Below, one piece after another: positions 30,282-41,093 of a DNA stretch of 64,000 nt. Positions within the stretch are counted from its first letter, which is position 1; every line of letters begins with the position of its first letter. The notes beneath the pieces were generated by a model. That model was not told the DNA's origin. It made no database searches and saw only the letters and a list, made by a program, of their open reading frames with translations. The position numbers were made by a program, and so were the translations under genes. The stretch is from Rhipidocladum racemiflorum (taxonomy: Eukaryota > Streptophyta > Magnoliopsida > Poales > Poaceae): NCBI GenBank assembly GCA_036346355.1, contig CM070578.1, positions 12,476,501-12,540,500 of the forward strand, read 5' to 3'.

Positions 30282-30562
30282 TTGTGTGTTTGGTTAGTGG
30301 GATGGAGTGGAATGGAACCATCCCATCCCACCAAGTCTAGTGTTTGGTTGGAGAGCTGAGGATGATTTGGTTCCAGAAAAGAGAATATTCTCTCTAGATT
30401 TGGGACGGCCAGGTTCTACAAATTTTCTGGAACGCAGCCATCGCACTTGGAATGTGAGAGTGACAGTGGGCCCTGCCTAAGAATCTGGGATGGAACCATT
30501 CCATCCTGAAATCTGGGATGGAACCATTCCATTCCACCTCACTCTCCAACCAAACACACAAC
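30282..30562. mobile_element. MITE with TTGTGTGTTTGGTTRG termini
   Basis: The left end TTGTGTGTTTGGTTAG and the reverse complement of the right end (TTGTGTGTTTGGTTGG) match closely. The interior has inverted GGGATGGAACCATTCCA-type words. It is related to the copy at 2140-2372. The precise edge is uncertain by a few bases because the termini are near-symmetrical. Confidence 0.7.
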
Positions 30563-30638
30563 AGATTGGAACGTTTAATCCACTGATTACAATGATTAAT
30601 CTGTTGTTTCCCGTTTTATCGGGTGATAAATCCGGTTA

Positions 30639-31162
30639 GAGAGGTGCTTCTTGTTAGAATAGTCCCACATTGGTTGTGGAAGGGCAAGGGACCTAACTTA
30701 TAAGTGGGGGAGTTCCTCACCTCTTAAGCTAGCTTTTGGGGTTGAGAAGGCCCTTACGGATTCAACAATTGGTATCAGAGCCCGGTTCTAACATCTTTGG
30801 CCCGATGGACACTAGGGTGTGAAGGTCTCATGGACCGTGACCCTGAGGGACCGTCGGTGTACGGTGAAGGGGCGGTGAATGGCTGAGAGACACCAATGTG
30901 TGAAGGGGGGATTGTTAGAATAGTCCCACATTGGTTGTGGAAGGGCAAGGGACCTAACTTATAAATGGGGGAGTTCCTCACCTCTTAAGCTAGCTTTTAG
31001 GGTTGAGAAGGCCCTTACGATCCAACACTTCTATGCTCTTCCTTCTAGTACAAGTTTCACAAATCTTGAAGCAAGCGAAGGAGTAAGTAATCACCATCTA
31101 CCCTTCATTTATACTTTAATAGTTGTGCAACTTTTAAAAGGAAGAGCATAGAAGCACCTCTC
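30639..31162. mobile_element. MULE-like MITE interrupted by a TRIM
   Basis: A perfect 9-bp duplication ATCCGGTTA lies at 30630-30638 and 31163-31171. The right terminal repeat, read inward on the minus strand, begins GAGAGGTGCTTCTATGCTCT. The left terminal repeat begins GAGAGGTGCTTCT, then is interrupted by the TRIM at 30652-31027 (plus its own duplicate CTTCT) and resumes ATGCTCTTCCTTCTAG. Without the insert the element is about 143 bp with arms that match over about 26 bp. The 9-bp duplication and arm sequence suit a Mutator-derived MITE. Confidence 0.85.
30652..31027 (+). mobile_element. TRIM (terminal-repeat retrotransposon in miniature)
   Basis: Two short LTRs (30652-30767, 116 bp, and 30913-31027, 115 bp), both starting TGTTAGAATAGTCCCACATT and ending in CAACA, flank only about 145 bp. 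Directly after the left LTR is a tRNA-Met primer-binding site (TGGTATCAGAGCCC, 30770-30783). Directly before the right LTR is a polypurine tract (GTGAAGGGGGGA, to about 30911). The duplication CTTCT occurs at 30647-30651 and 31028-31032. The LTRs differ at only a few positions. There is no coding capacity; TRIMs are moved by enzymes of other elements. Confidence 0.95.
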
Positions 31163-31171
31163 ATCCGGTTA

Positions 31172-31888
31172 AATGACAGGCCGTGACTCATTTAGCCAGC
31201 TGCCAGCCCATTTATCTTCCACCAAAAGCGCAGATATATTCCTTTTTGGTCTTATATCTTGTTGATCTTCTAGGGATTCGCAATGCAGCCTTCACAAAAG
31301 AAAACGTATGCATGTTTGTACATTTGGAATACTAATCATATATTCCATTCATGCAGTGATAGTCTTGGTAAATATTATTTTAAGCAGTCTTAAATATAAT
31401 TGAAGATATTATTGATATTATTACGAGCACCGAATTACCCATTACATTTCGATTAACCATCCATATAGTGATTAATCGTTCGACGGCATCCCGTCTGTCC
31501 AACTAGTGCATACTGTTTTTTTTACAGCAATGGGCGGAGCTAGTTGGGCTGGGACGAAGCACGAAGGAAGAAGAAAGATAAATGCGAACTGTTTGGCTGT
31601 GGGGCCTAAAACAAGGATGGTTGGATGGTCAGGATGGACGGCTTTAGTTCATGGTACTGCACGCTGTGACTTGCCTCCAGCACTTGGGAGGATCACACTG
31701 TCACAGACGCAGACGAGGCTGCTTGGAGGACATCTCGGTTGGGCTTGTGGTCGCTGGGCTGGTCCAGTCATCCTCTTTAACGAATATCAAAGCATCTGGC
31801 CAATTTTTTTTTTTTTTTTTTTAAAAAAAACATCACACCGCAAGGCGTCGACCGTCCGTCTCCGGCCCTGGGAAATTGTGTGCGCGGC
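31172..31888. other. Intergenic, no gene seen
   Basis: Spacer with a T20-A9 palindrome at about 31804-31832. An open frame at 31506-31916 reads through the homopolymer and has no recognised domain. Confidence 0.55.
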
Positions 31889-31891
31889 TAA

Positions 31892-32180
31892 GGGCCTGTT
31901 TGGAGCTAACTATTAGTTGGAGGGTGTTTAGATTTACCAGCTAATATGTGGCTAATAGATGTTATTGTGTAGAATACCTATGCTATTAAATGCTATTGGT
32001 GGTAGACGCAAAGGGTATTTTGGTTAAATACTATCTATTACCTGGGTCTGATTAGCTAATGAGATAACCATTAGATGAATGTTCAGCTAATAGTTAGCTG
32101 ATTTATTAGTTGGGGGTGTTTGGATCCACTCCAGCTAATTTTTAGCAGCTAACTATTAGCTGCATGGATCCAAACAGACC
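31892..32180. mobile_element. Tourist-like (PIF/Harbinger) MITE
   Basis: The left end GGGCCTGTTTGGAGC, preceded by TAA, pairs with the right end whose reverse complement is GGTCTGTTTGGATCC, followed by TTAAA. The interior repeats AGCTAATAGTTAGCT words on both arms. TAA/TTA at the borders fits the 3-bp TWA target of Harbinger elements. About 290 bp. Confidence 0.75.
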
Positions 32181-33440
32181 TTAAAAACGATCGGAGCCTA
32201 CACCGTCAGCACCCAAGACGGACGGGTCTTTTCCCCGTGAACCGATCTTTCCACGGCTGGGCCCGTGCGCGTCTCGGTGAGAGACGCGCCCGCCTAGCTA
32301 AAGGAACGGACAGGAGAGGTGGCCCGCCGTCGCCTCGTGCCGGCGACTCCCAGCCACCCGCCCAAAGCGCACGCCCGAACTCGCCCGCGCCCTTTACTTC
32401 GTTCTTTTCCTTCGCTCACGCTCGTGTGCGTCCCGTTCCACGGCCGCGACGTCGCGCTATCACGTGGGTGGCTTGTATTTTCTAGTTTCAAGCCTATGGA
32501 TCAAGACCGATCGGATGGCATCCAGTACAATTTGCGATAGAAACAGACAAGGGAATTGATTTTACCCGGCAACGCGTTTATTGGATCTAGGACCAGAATG
32601 TTGGTGCTGTGTTCCCCAAAAAAAGAAACAGGGTTGCCTGATTCTTAGCACTGAGCATTGTAAGCAATTTCCTTAATTACTTTTGTCAGGAAGTACGTAC
32701 TAATCGGGGCACATGTAATGGTTGCAGAGTACAGGACACCAAGGTAGACCTTTTCCCATTGGCTGTGAGTGCGGCATGGGGGTGGACAGATAGAGCTTGA
32801 GGTCGCAGAGGGATGAGATTTTGCTCAGGAATGTGCCGAGCCATGATGAGAAAATGTGGGGCACTTGCATTGGGGAATCGAGCGGCAAGAGATTGGAGAC
32901 TGCAAGGGGAGTGTAAAGGGAGCATTAGATGTGGGTCAAGCGTATCAACTTATGGTTCCACCTACTGTTCATTAATCCCTTTGGCTAGATTTCATTGGTT
33001 TCATGAGGTGTAGACTCAATACTCTGTAGAACAATCGTTGCCTGAAAATGCTTTTGATTTTTCTGGAGTTATGGATAGTACAGAAACTCACAATACTGAA
33101 TTTAACGAACATTGTGGGCTTTTCATACCAAATTTGTATAGTAGAGAAGCTCACCAGTCCACAAGCTTTGGCTATTTTGTAGACAAACGCTGGCCACTTT
33201 TATCATCTATTTTGTATGGATCCAATAGATCCATCAGTATTTTATATAGCACTATTTGTTCATTTACTCAATCAATGCAAAGTTTAGAGAGGCCGCTTCT
33301 TCAAGAGATCAGAAAAAAAAAAAGTATTTGAAAAAAAGAGATACCAAAAAATTAAGTGTGAAACTTTTGTATTAAAAAACCTAAAAGCTCATGGAATTTG
33401 CCGAATTGGTGGGAAATTATATATATGTGCATTTTCCCAA
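32181..33440. other. Spacer, no gene seen
   Basis: A GC-rich patch (32220-32480) has overlapping open frames on both strands without conserved domains. The rest is AT-rich. Nothing else supported. Confidence 0.5.
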
Positions 33441-33444
33441 CCGT

Positions 33445-33640
33445 GCCGTAGCTCAGTTGGCAAGCGATGCCATTGTGCGCACTGCCTATTCAAATCTTCA
33501 TTTCGATGTGGGTGCTCACCGAATAAAAATATGTACACACACGCTTACATGTTATGCGTGACAGCGTGTACCCACACTACGGAGGTTGTAGAGCCTCCAA
33601 TTAATTACTTAGCACGTGTAGATGGCATGAACGTGTGTAT
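33445..33640 (+). mobile_element. tRNA-derived SINE
   Basis: The head carries a pol III A box (TAGCTCAGTTGGCAAGCG, from 33449) and, about 39 bp on, a degenerate B box (ATTCAAATCTT, 33488-33498). The spacing matches a tRNA gene, but no acceptor stem can be paired, so it is not a tRNA. The word order GCCGTAGCTCAG...GTGCGCACTGCCT is typical of grass SINEs related to p-SINE/OsSN families. The 3' end is not sharply defined. Confidence 0.65.
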
Positions 33641-34491
33641 GTGCATGTAGTACATGAATGTGATATGTGTGGATCGTGTATGTCCACCTTGTACCCTAAA
33701 ATTAAAAAACATGCTACAAAAACATGCATGCTGCCGCGCCATTGCCCAAACAGACATGCTTTGCATTCACCTTTGAAAGCAAAAACCAGCCCATGTGTAC
33801 TCGTATATCTTGTGGCAGGTGCTTGTCACTTCCCTCAAGACCGGTTTAGAAAGGTGACGGCTAGCTGTTAATGATGCAAAGCAAGCACAAAGATGATCAG
33901 CGAATGACACGGTGATCTTAAAAGTGCCTTTTAGTTTTGTGCAAGATGGGCGGGAATGAGCTGACGAGAATCGGACAAGCAACATATAGTAGATTGATAG
34001 TACTGCGGTGCTACGTGCTGCCGGTATAAAGCTGAGTTTGCATGCTGTGGAGTACAAATTAAAGAGGGCACGAATATAGCATTATTTATCCAATGCATGC
34101 CTTAGCGAGAATATAATAAAGTATGTAGACATGCTCTCCCCTGATTGGTCTAACTTTCTGTGAAACTTACTTCCAACTTATATATTCCAATCTGATCATA
34201 CAATAATCAAATAGAGGAGAATCTATACACTGCTAGTTTTTCACATCGGAAAACCACGAGGAATATAAAGTAGACGTAGTCACTGACGAACGATGATATA
34301 TAGTACCTTTTAGAGGGTCATAGGAAGAATTACTTACTCAAATGAAGTCATTTCTAACTGTTCCATGCATGAATGGCCTTTTCCTTGAAACTTGGATTGT
34401 AATATTCTGCCATTCTTTAATTCCCTTGGCTACCTTACCGTCTTATTTTTGTGAAATAATGTTACGGTTCATATCAAGTTATTACAACATA

Positions 34492-34827
34492 CTCCCTCCG
34501 TTCCGTTATCTAAGGCGCAGAGTTTTTTTCGCGCCGGTCCAAATTATAGGGCGCATGCACTAATTGCTGCTCGCACCAGGCCGAAGTGCCAGACGTCTTC
34601 TGCATGCGCGTGCTCGCACTGGGCCAAAGTGCTAAACGAATTCTGCATGCGTGTGCGGAAGATTAACCGATGCCTCATGCATGCACGCGCTTGAGAACGA
34701 GGAGCTGCAGGTCCATTTACTAGCAGCAATTCATTAGGAATCTTAATGCTGCTAATCCTCCAGTGTAGCGCAGTGCCTTGGTCTTTGCAAAAAATACTAT
34801 GCGCCTTACATAACGGAACGGAGGGAG
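34492..34827. mobile_element. Stowaway-like MITE with internal 43-bp duplication
   Basis: Ends CTCCCTCCGTTCCGTTATCT and inverse CTCCCTCCGTTCCGTTATGT are flanked by TA at 34490-34491 and 34828-34829. At 336 bp it is longer than usual. The interior contains a 43-bp imperfect tandem copy (TGCTCGCAC at 34568 and 34611). Confidence 0.92.
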
Positions 34828-34829
34828 TA

Positions 34830-35694
34830 CTAACTACGATGGCTCATATCTAACTTTTTAATTTTAAAAGGTATGTTGGATGAATCATAATAGGATTTAG
34901 ATTTCTACTTGTTTTGGAGGACTAAGCGGGCTATATAAATCCATGTGGTGATCATGGAGAATCAAGTAACCAAGAAACCACAAACCAATTTATCCAAACA
35001 AAAGGTGCACGAGAGGATTACATGTCATGCTATTCTTAGCACTGTATTCTTGTATGTGGTAAGGATCCGATGGTCCTAAAATGTTCAAAAGGTTTTATAC
35101 TCTTTTGATGTTCTACTTAAAGAATTTGCGGTCGGCTTCGTCAAATCTTTTTCTCTCACCGTGGTTGTTTCAACGTTGCTATTTTGGTTATCTCTACGAA
35201 ATCCATCCTCTTCGTTCTTGTGACTGTGCGGGGCTACTACACATAAAAAGGATATCAAAGTGATGCATAACGGATACAAGATTTCCATGCGACTGAAAAA
35301 TTTCGCAATCAATTCCAGCTCTGTAAGAATCTAGAGAAAAATCAAGTGCTCCAGACGGGGCTTAATTTGGTGTCCATGCCCTTCAATCGCGTTCTGTTTC
35401 TACCAGCAAACTGTAGAGAAAAACAACGGCAATCGCGTTCTGTTTCTACCAGCAAACTGAAGCAGATTTTGCACCGCCTTGGAGGCTTCGGTTGGTCCTT
35501 TTCTTCTGGGCGCGTACGTACGTTCATGTCGAGGTCGCGATTCTCTTCCATCACCTGCTGCCGCTGGGCATCCTCTTCGGTACGTCGCTGCAGGCATGGG
35601 ATCGATGAGAATGGGATAGATCCCACTACTACATGGCGATATGACAAGCCATTGCATAGCCAGTTCCGTGTGCGTGCACTCATCACCCGCCTAG

Positions 35695-35754
<60 letters not shown>

Positions 35755-38450
35755 CACTCTCTCTCTCTCTCTCTGTATCACTCTCTCTCTCTGTGTATCA
35801 CTCTCTCTCTCTCTGCATCACTCATTTGAGTCATTTCACTTGTATGGATGGTCGATACGGAAAAGGTATCAGATTCCGATGCCCTCGGTTGCAAAGTCGC
35901 GTGCTGCAAAAGCGCCGGCTAGATAGCACTGTTGGGCTGGGTGGTGTAGATCGACAGCAGATAGATATTGCAGCATCCATCGAGTGCCCGTGCCCCTGTA
36001 ATCTCCGGTCGATCGACTAGTAGATAGTAGTGGCCTGATGCTCCATGCTACCTGCAGGCTGCAGCTACGAGGATATAGGACGCTGTAATTGGTGTCCAAG
36101 GTAATTGTGCACACACACACACACTGAAATGGGAAGATTGGATCTTTCTTTCTAAGATTAGTTTTGTAACTGGCCTACCTAGCTAGCTAGTTGTCGATAT
36201 ATATATGCTGTGCGATATGCTATTGTGTAGGTGTCGTTTGGTAATTGGTGTAATCGAAATGAAAACGGATTTTCATGTATGTATTCGCATTGTTGTATAT
36301 ATCTAAATGCGATATGTGGTTGTCATTAAAAATGCGTACCTTGAGAGAGTTCTGAAAGAAGAGGAGAATTTTCAGTACCAAACTATATTATCATTGCAAG
36401 GGCAGATCACATGTCTGCTGATTCCCTTGGACGAACGCAAGAGTGAATTTATGCGTATATGGCTAGCTAGCCACATCTGTCGAGGTTGAATTGGGCAAAT
36501 GAATTCACTGTAAATCCGATGGGAACATGCATGTAACTGCTGCGATAGAAGTAGTTTGTCTTGCTAGTAGATATATAGCAGAACGAATCAGATACATCTT
36601 GCACAAAATTAAAGACGAGGGGCACACCTAGAGTGGATTCTTCATGTTACGACAAAAACTTTCGGCAAGGTAGGAAGTTATCTCATCATTGCAGTGGGGA
36701 CATAATATGTTCGATTCTTGCCAGACATATATGCAAATGTAAAAATCTGCATAGATAACCTCAGCTTTCGTGGTTTAGATTGTGCATGCACAAGAAGAAT
36801 TTAACAACACCCGCGGAGAAAATTATCTGTTCAATACTAAATAATGATTAATAGCTCCAGATTAACTAGAGAATCAGATACATCTTGCAGAAAACTACAA
36901 TTAAAGAATGAACGGTTAATCTGATCCATTAGATCGAAAGGAATGAACGGTTCATATTCAATTTAGTGTACCGTAAAAAAACTCTAAAGATGAGCCTAGC
37001 TGGCTGCGGGATGATGCTTAAGCCAAAGGTGGCTTGCTCCTCTCCACTTGTACGCCCCTTTCAATACGGATGCCACACTGCTACGTGAAAACACCCCCTC
37101 AAAAGGATGCAGTTTTAATGCATGGTTGAGCTCGTGTTGCAGGCAACGGAATAGTCATGCGCATTGCGATAAAAAGAAGAGAAGCATCTGGCTAGTTTTT
37201 AATTAGTGCCCATCAATGGTAGGAAAGCAATTAAGAACCTTCCTCTTAATTACATTTTGAGGAAAAGAACTTTCTCATGGCCGTGCACTGCATTGATCCT
37301 ATGCTTTTGGAGTACTAACATTTTTTTTTAAGTTAGGCTAAGCAATATATGGTACTACTAGTATCAAATCAAGTTGCCGTCCTGGAAAAAATGCTTTAAC
37401 TCTTTCTACTATTTGCCAGAGCATCGCAATATATAATGGATGGCAAAAGGAAATGGCAGGAGCTGGGGGAGGGAAGCGAGCGAAAAGCTGTGCTCAGTTC
37501 GTGTCTACGCAGTAATGACAATCTTCAGCTGACCCACAGCTCGGATTTCCTTGAGGAGATGCTTGGCACGTTTCGACTCGTGAGGAATAGAGGTTAATCG
37601 GGAGCGAAACTTCATAGTATAATTGACATTTATAGACTCTGTTCTTAATAATCTTAACCAAATGGTTGTAATACCGAATCTCTTTAACCAAGAATTTGCT
37701 GCGACAAACTCATTGTCGAGCCAGGTGGCTGGCAAGAGGACAAACACAGGTCGATTTTTACGAGCAGATGGTTTCTTGCGTTCAAGTTTAATTATACTCG
37801 CCTACAGCTCCAAGCCTGCAGGAAGTCCACTAGATTGTACACGTATTCCTGGCACGAACTAGCATCTTCTTTTGACTGTTCTCCCACGTAACTCGGGCAG
37901 GCACGATCGAAGCTCTTGTCCCTGTCCAATAATCGAACGGCATCTAGAATTAATCCTTGGTTACCTTTAAGCATCTACCTCTAGCGCCGCATGCTGCTTT
38001 CTTGCGGCACTGGTTGCGTTGGTGGCGCGAAAGCTGCTCGCCGGGCACCTTACCTGGGGGCTCCAGGATGGCGATTTCTCGGAAAGGCGTGTCAGTTTCC
38101 TGGCCTCTCCGGTTCGTAAGTACTTGAAATCTCCGGCCGTGACGCCGACGGCGAGTAAAGCGGAGGCCCCGGGTTAACGATGCTCTTGCACGGTGGCGTC
38201 GTCGGCTCAAACGCTTGGTCGTGCCTCGTGTCGCGCCATCGATTGGTCGATCTGATCGTCATCGAGCCTCGCGATCGATCGATCTGTTTGCGCGTGAAGT
38301 GCAGAAGCTTCGTGTTCGAGACCGCCGGCTTATGTAAGCGAGCGCTCGAGTAAGATTGGATGGTGGCACCGTGGTCAGGTTAATTACGTTGGCTATTTTC
38401 TGCTCTTGAGTTTCACTCGCCGACCAATCCATTCAAAATTCAGTTTAAGT
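34830..38450. other. Long intergenic stretch, no gene seen
   Basis: I find no coding homology. It contains a 30-bp near-exact duplication (CAATCGCGTTCTGTTTCTAC...) at about 35385 and 35432, the CT array listed separately, and a GC-richer patch at 37980-38340 with a domainless minus-strand frame. Confidence 0.5.
35698..35820. repeat. (CT)n microsatellite with TGTATCA interruptions
   Basis: A run of about 26 CT units is followed by shorter CT runs separated by TGTATCAC or TGTGTATCAC, giving a small second-order repeat. Open frames through it are artefacts. Confidence 0.95.
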
Positions 38451-40335
38451 TTAACAAAATATGATCCGGTCGTTTCTATCCAATTCAGGGTTATAGTCCT
38501 ATACGAAGTCTATTATGCACCACTATAAACATGTTTTTGTAGTCCATAGAACAGAGTAAGATAAACAAGAAGAGAAAAAAAGTAAAGATATACTTATTGT
38601 AAATATGTCCTCGTATAGTGATATTTGATTTCGTATTTCCATAGTTTTTCCTGAGACCTTTTTTTACATAAAATTTATATCTCCCTTTTTTTCTATTCTA
38701 TATTTTTGAAATAGGACAGCATGTCATCCACCCAGAAAGGCAAAATGGTCTCCAGTTGCTACGAATACATGATCTATGTACCAGAAATTTAGAAAGTTGG
38801 ACCAACAAGATTACGCAAGCTCACTGCTTACGCAAAAAGAACATACTAGAAGATTCACCAATCTCAACTTGGCAATTTTGACTCGCCCTAACTCCATTCC
38901 ATAACTCAACTCAATATTGAGCGTTAATTCACGCTCTACCCGGCGACTGTTCTATCGCCAATTTCACCAACACTATCGCTGGCGCCATGTCTACACGCCA
39001 TTGTACGCCATCTCCGTTGGCAATCTTTTACCTCAGTCGATCGTCGTATTGCTTTTGTTGGAGGTGAAATTCATTGCAATCCAATCCGTTGTGCCTATTA
39101 TTGGCGGTATTCATGCGGGATTGATCATTGCGAATTTCCTTGACGATATATCCTCTATTATGGGTTAATGCGGCAAGATCCACACACATATAATCTAATG
39201 TGGAGTTGCAGGCTTTCGGTACAATAAGTTATTTTGAACTATGCTTGATTGTGTAGACTTTGAAAAAAAAATTAGTTGAGGAAACAACTGAATTTGGTGT
39301 TCAATTACCGTTTGGATATGTTGCAATTTTAGATCGCTTGCGTCGCCATTACTACGTTTTTGGCAACATTAATTCTCAAGAATTCGACGACACCTTAGTG
39401 GTAGCTAGCATGATGCTATTTGGAGATTTACTATTTAAAAGTTAAGGTTTTGCTCCAATATCAGTTTAGGATGAAAGATTGAAGTATAAGGAGTTTGTTT
39501 TTGCGTGGGTACTACAACATTTTTCAGTTGTCATAGCTCGATATGAGGGGTCTACTGTATTTCATGTTCCATTGACGGCACAAGAGTTCCTTTCATCTGA
39601 ACAATTTTAAAAAGGTAGTTTCAACCATGTCATGAAATTTATCTACCTTTGAAGTCGGCAGTTGACAGTACGTGATAGCTACATGTGCAAGTTTCTCTCT
39701 AATGGGCATTGTTTACCGAATTCTGTGTTCCTGGTGGAGCATTTCAAATATCCATGATATAAGTTTTTCACTATCTATCAAGCATTACACGTGATGTTTT
39801 GGCTTATGTAGTTAAATGGTTGAGATTTTTTTTTCAGTAGGTCAGTTGCACAAACTCAAATTTTACTGGGATTATGAATTGTTGAATAACTAGACTTATC
39901 CATTTGTTTTGTTGATAGCTGTGTGTTTGGACCTACTAGCAATTTGCTCAATTTTGTTTCATGAGAAGTATTTGGATAAGATTTTCTAGTCTTTTTTGTT
40001 AGATTAGTCCAATGGATTTTTGAGGCACAAGGTGTGTTGATGAAGACTATTTTAAAGAGATTTTGTTATTTTGGCTACAGGTGCGAATTCATCTCAAGAT
40101 ATATATTGTTAAAGTATGATCCGAATTCATTGCGGTTTTGTTTCCTACTGTAATTTAGAGTTCTACCCTATAAAGAATTTGTTATATACCGCTATAAATA
40201 TGTCCCTATAGTCTCTATAATATAGCAAGGTAAACAAGACAATAGAAGAGAAACGATACCTTCATTGTAAACATCTCCTCATATAGTGATATTTGCCTTC
40301 CTACATCTACGTTTTTTCTCAAAAGGGGTTTCCAC
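38450..40335. repeat. Diverged direct repeats about 1.65 kb apart, possible old LTR remnants
   Basis: The block 38455-38680 and the block 40105-40330 share words in the same order: TATGATCCG, CCTATA, CACTATAAACATG/CGCTATAAATATG, AAACAAGA, TCATATAGTGATATTTG-like, then TTTTTCCTGAG/TTTTTCTCAA. This has the look of two ancient LTRs of a copia-type element, but termini and target duplications are not visible. Small open frames between them (38917-39168, 39260-39445) have no recognised domain. Confidence 0.45.
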
Positions 40336-40390
40336 ATACCAGGCCGGCTTGGCACATATCGTGCTTCCTGCATCTACGGTTTTTCCCGAA

Positions 40391-41093
40391 AGAGGTGGGC
40401 GCCGTGCTGTACCAGGCCGGCTTGGCACGAGTCCATCGTGCTTCGTGCCTAAACCGTGCTGGGCCACGATGGCCCGTCGTGCCCGCCGTACCGTGCCATG
40501 CCTTGTCGGTCTTGCTCGCCTTCGGTGAGCCTAATCACGGTCCATTTGCGCTTCGTGCCGTGCTGACCCAAGTTCAGCATATTTGCACTATTACGATGAG
40601 AGAAAAGGACTAGAGATGCACATAGCTGAGGTAGTGGACACAAATATTAGGGGGGCTCCGACCCCCCCTCCTCTCCGGTCTCCTCCACGGCACGGGCACG
40701 ACGCGGTCGCCTCCCTCCGCCCCCCATGCCGGTCCCGCTCCTCTCCGCCTCCACTTCGCGGCCACATGCGGGTGCGATGCGGCGAAGGCGACGACACGTG
40801 AGTGGGCACAAGCAGTGCGGGTGACAACGCGACACGGGTGGCAAGGCGACGCGGCCACCGTAGGTACAACCTCCGCCACCCCGCTCCTCCCCTCCAGCGG
40901 CCCGCGGCTGTGCCTCCGCACTCGGGTGTGCCTCCATGCCGGGCTGATATGAACCCAGCCCAAACGGCCGTGCCACCCACCATGTTCGGTTCTGGACCAG
41001 GATGACCCATTTCGTGCTCGGATGGGCTTTGGACCGAACCGTACCGTCGTGCCTTGGGTTAGCCCACAAAAGTACATTTGAGTGCCCACCTCT
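40391..41093. mobile_element. hAT-like element with GC-rich interior
   Basis: A perfect 10-bp inverted end AGAGGTGGGC / GCCCACCTCT bounds 703 bp. Subterminal sequence repeats CGTGC/GGCACGA and GGGCC words on both sides, a pattern typical of plant hAT elements. It appears to have inserted into one of the direct-repeat blocks. No 8-bp duplication is evident. Overlapping long frames on the minus strand are composition artefacts. Confidence 0.5.

Noticed and set aside
30652..31027. Considered as a tandem duplication of 115 bp
   Set aside because: The tRNA-Met primer site, polypurine tract and 5-bp target duplication show it is a TRIM with two LTRs.
32237..32540. GC-rich frames resembling the first exon of a gene
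   Set aside because: No downstream exons or domain could be found; composition alone does not support a gene.
33449..33500. Possible tRNA gene
   Set aside because: A and B boxes are present but no acceptor, anticodon or T stem can be paired; a SINE head fits better.
35346..36020. 224-codon plus frame
   Set aside because: A third of it is the CT microsatellite read as Leu-Ser repeats; no homology elsewhere in the frame.
38917..39168. Hydrophobic 83-codon frame, possible small membrane protein
   Set aside because: No recognised family, no promoter or splice context, and it lies between two old LTR-like repeats.
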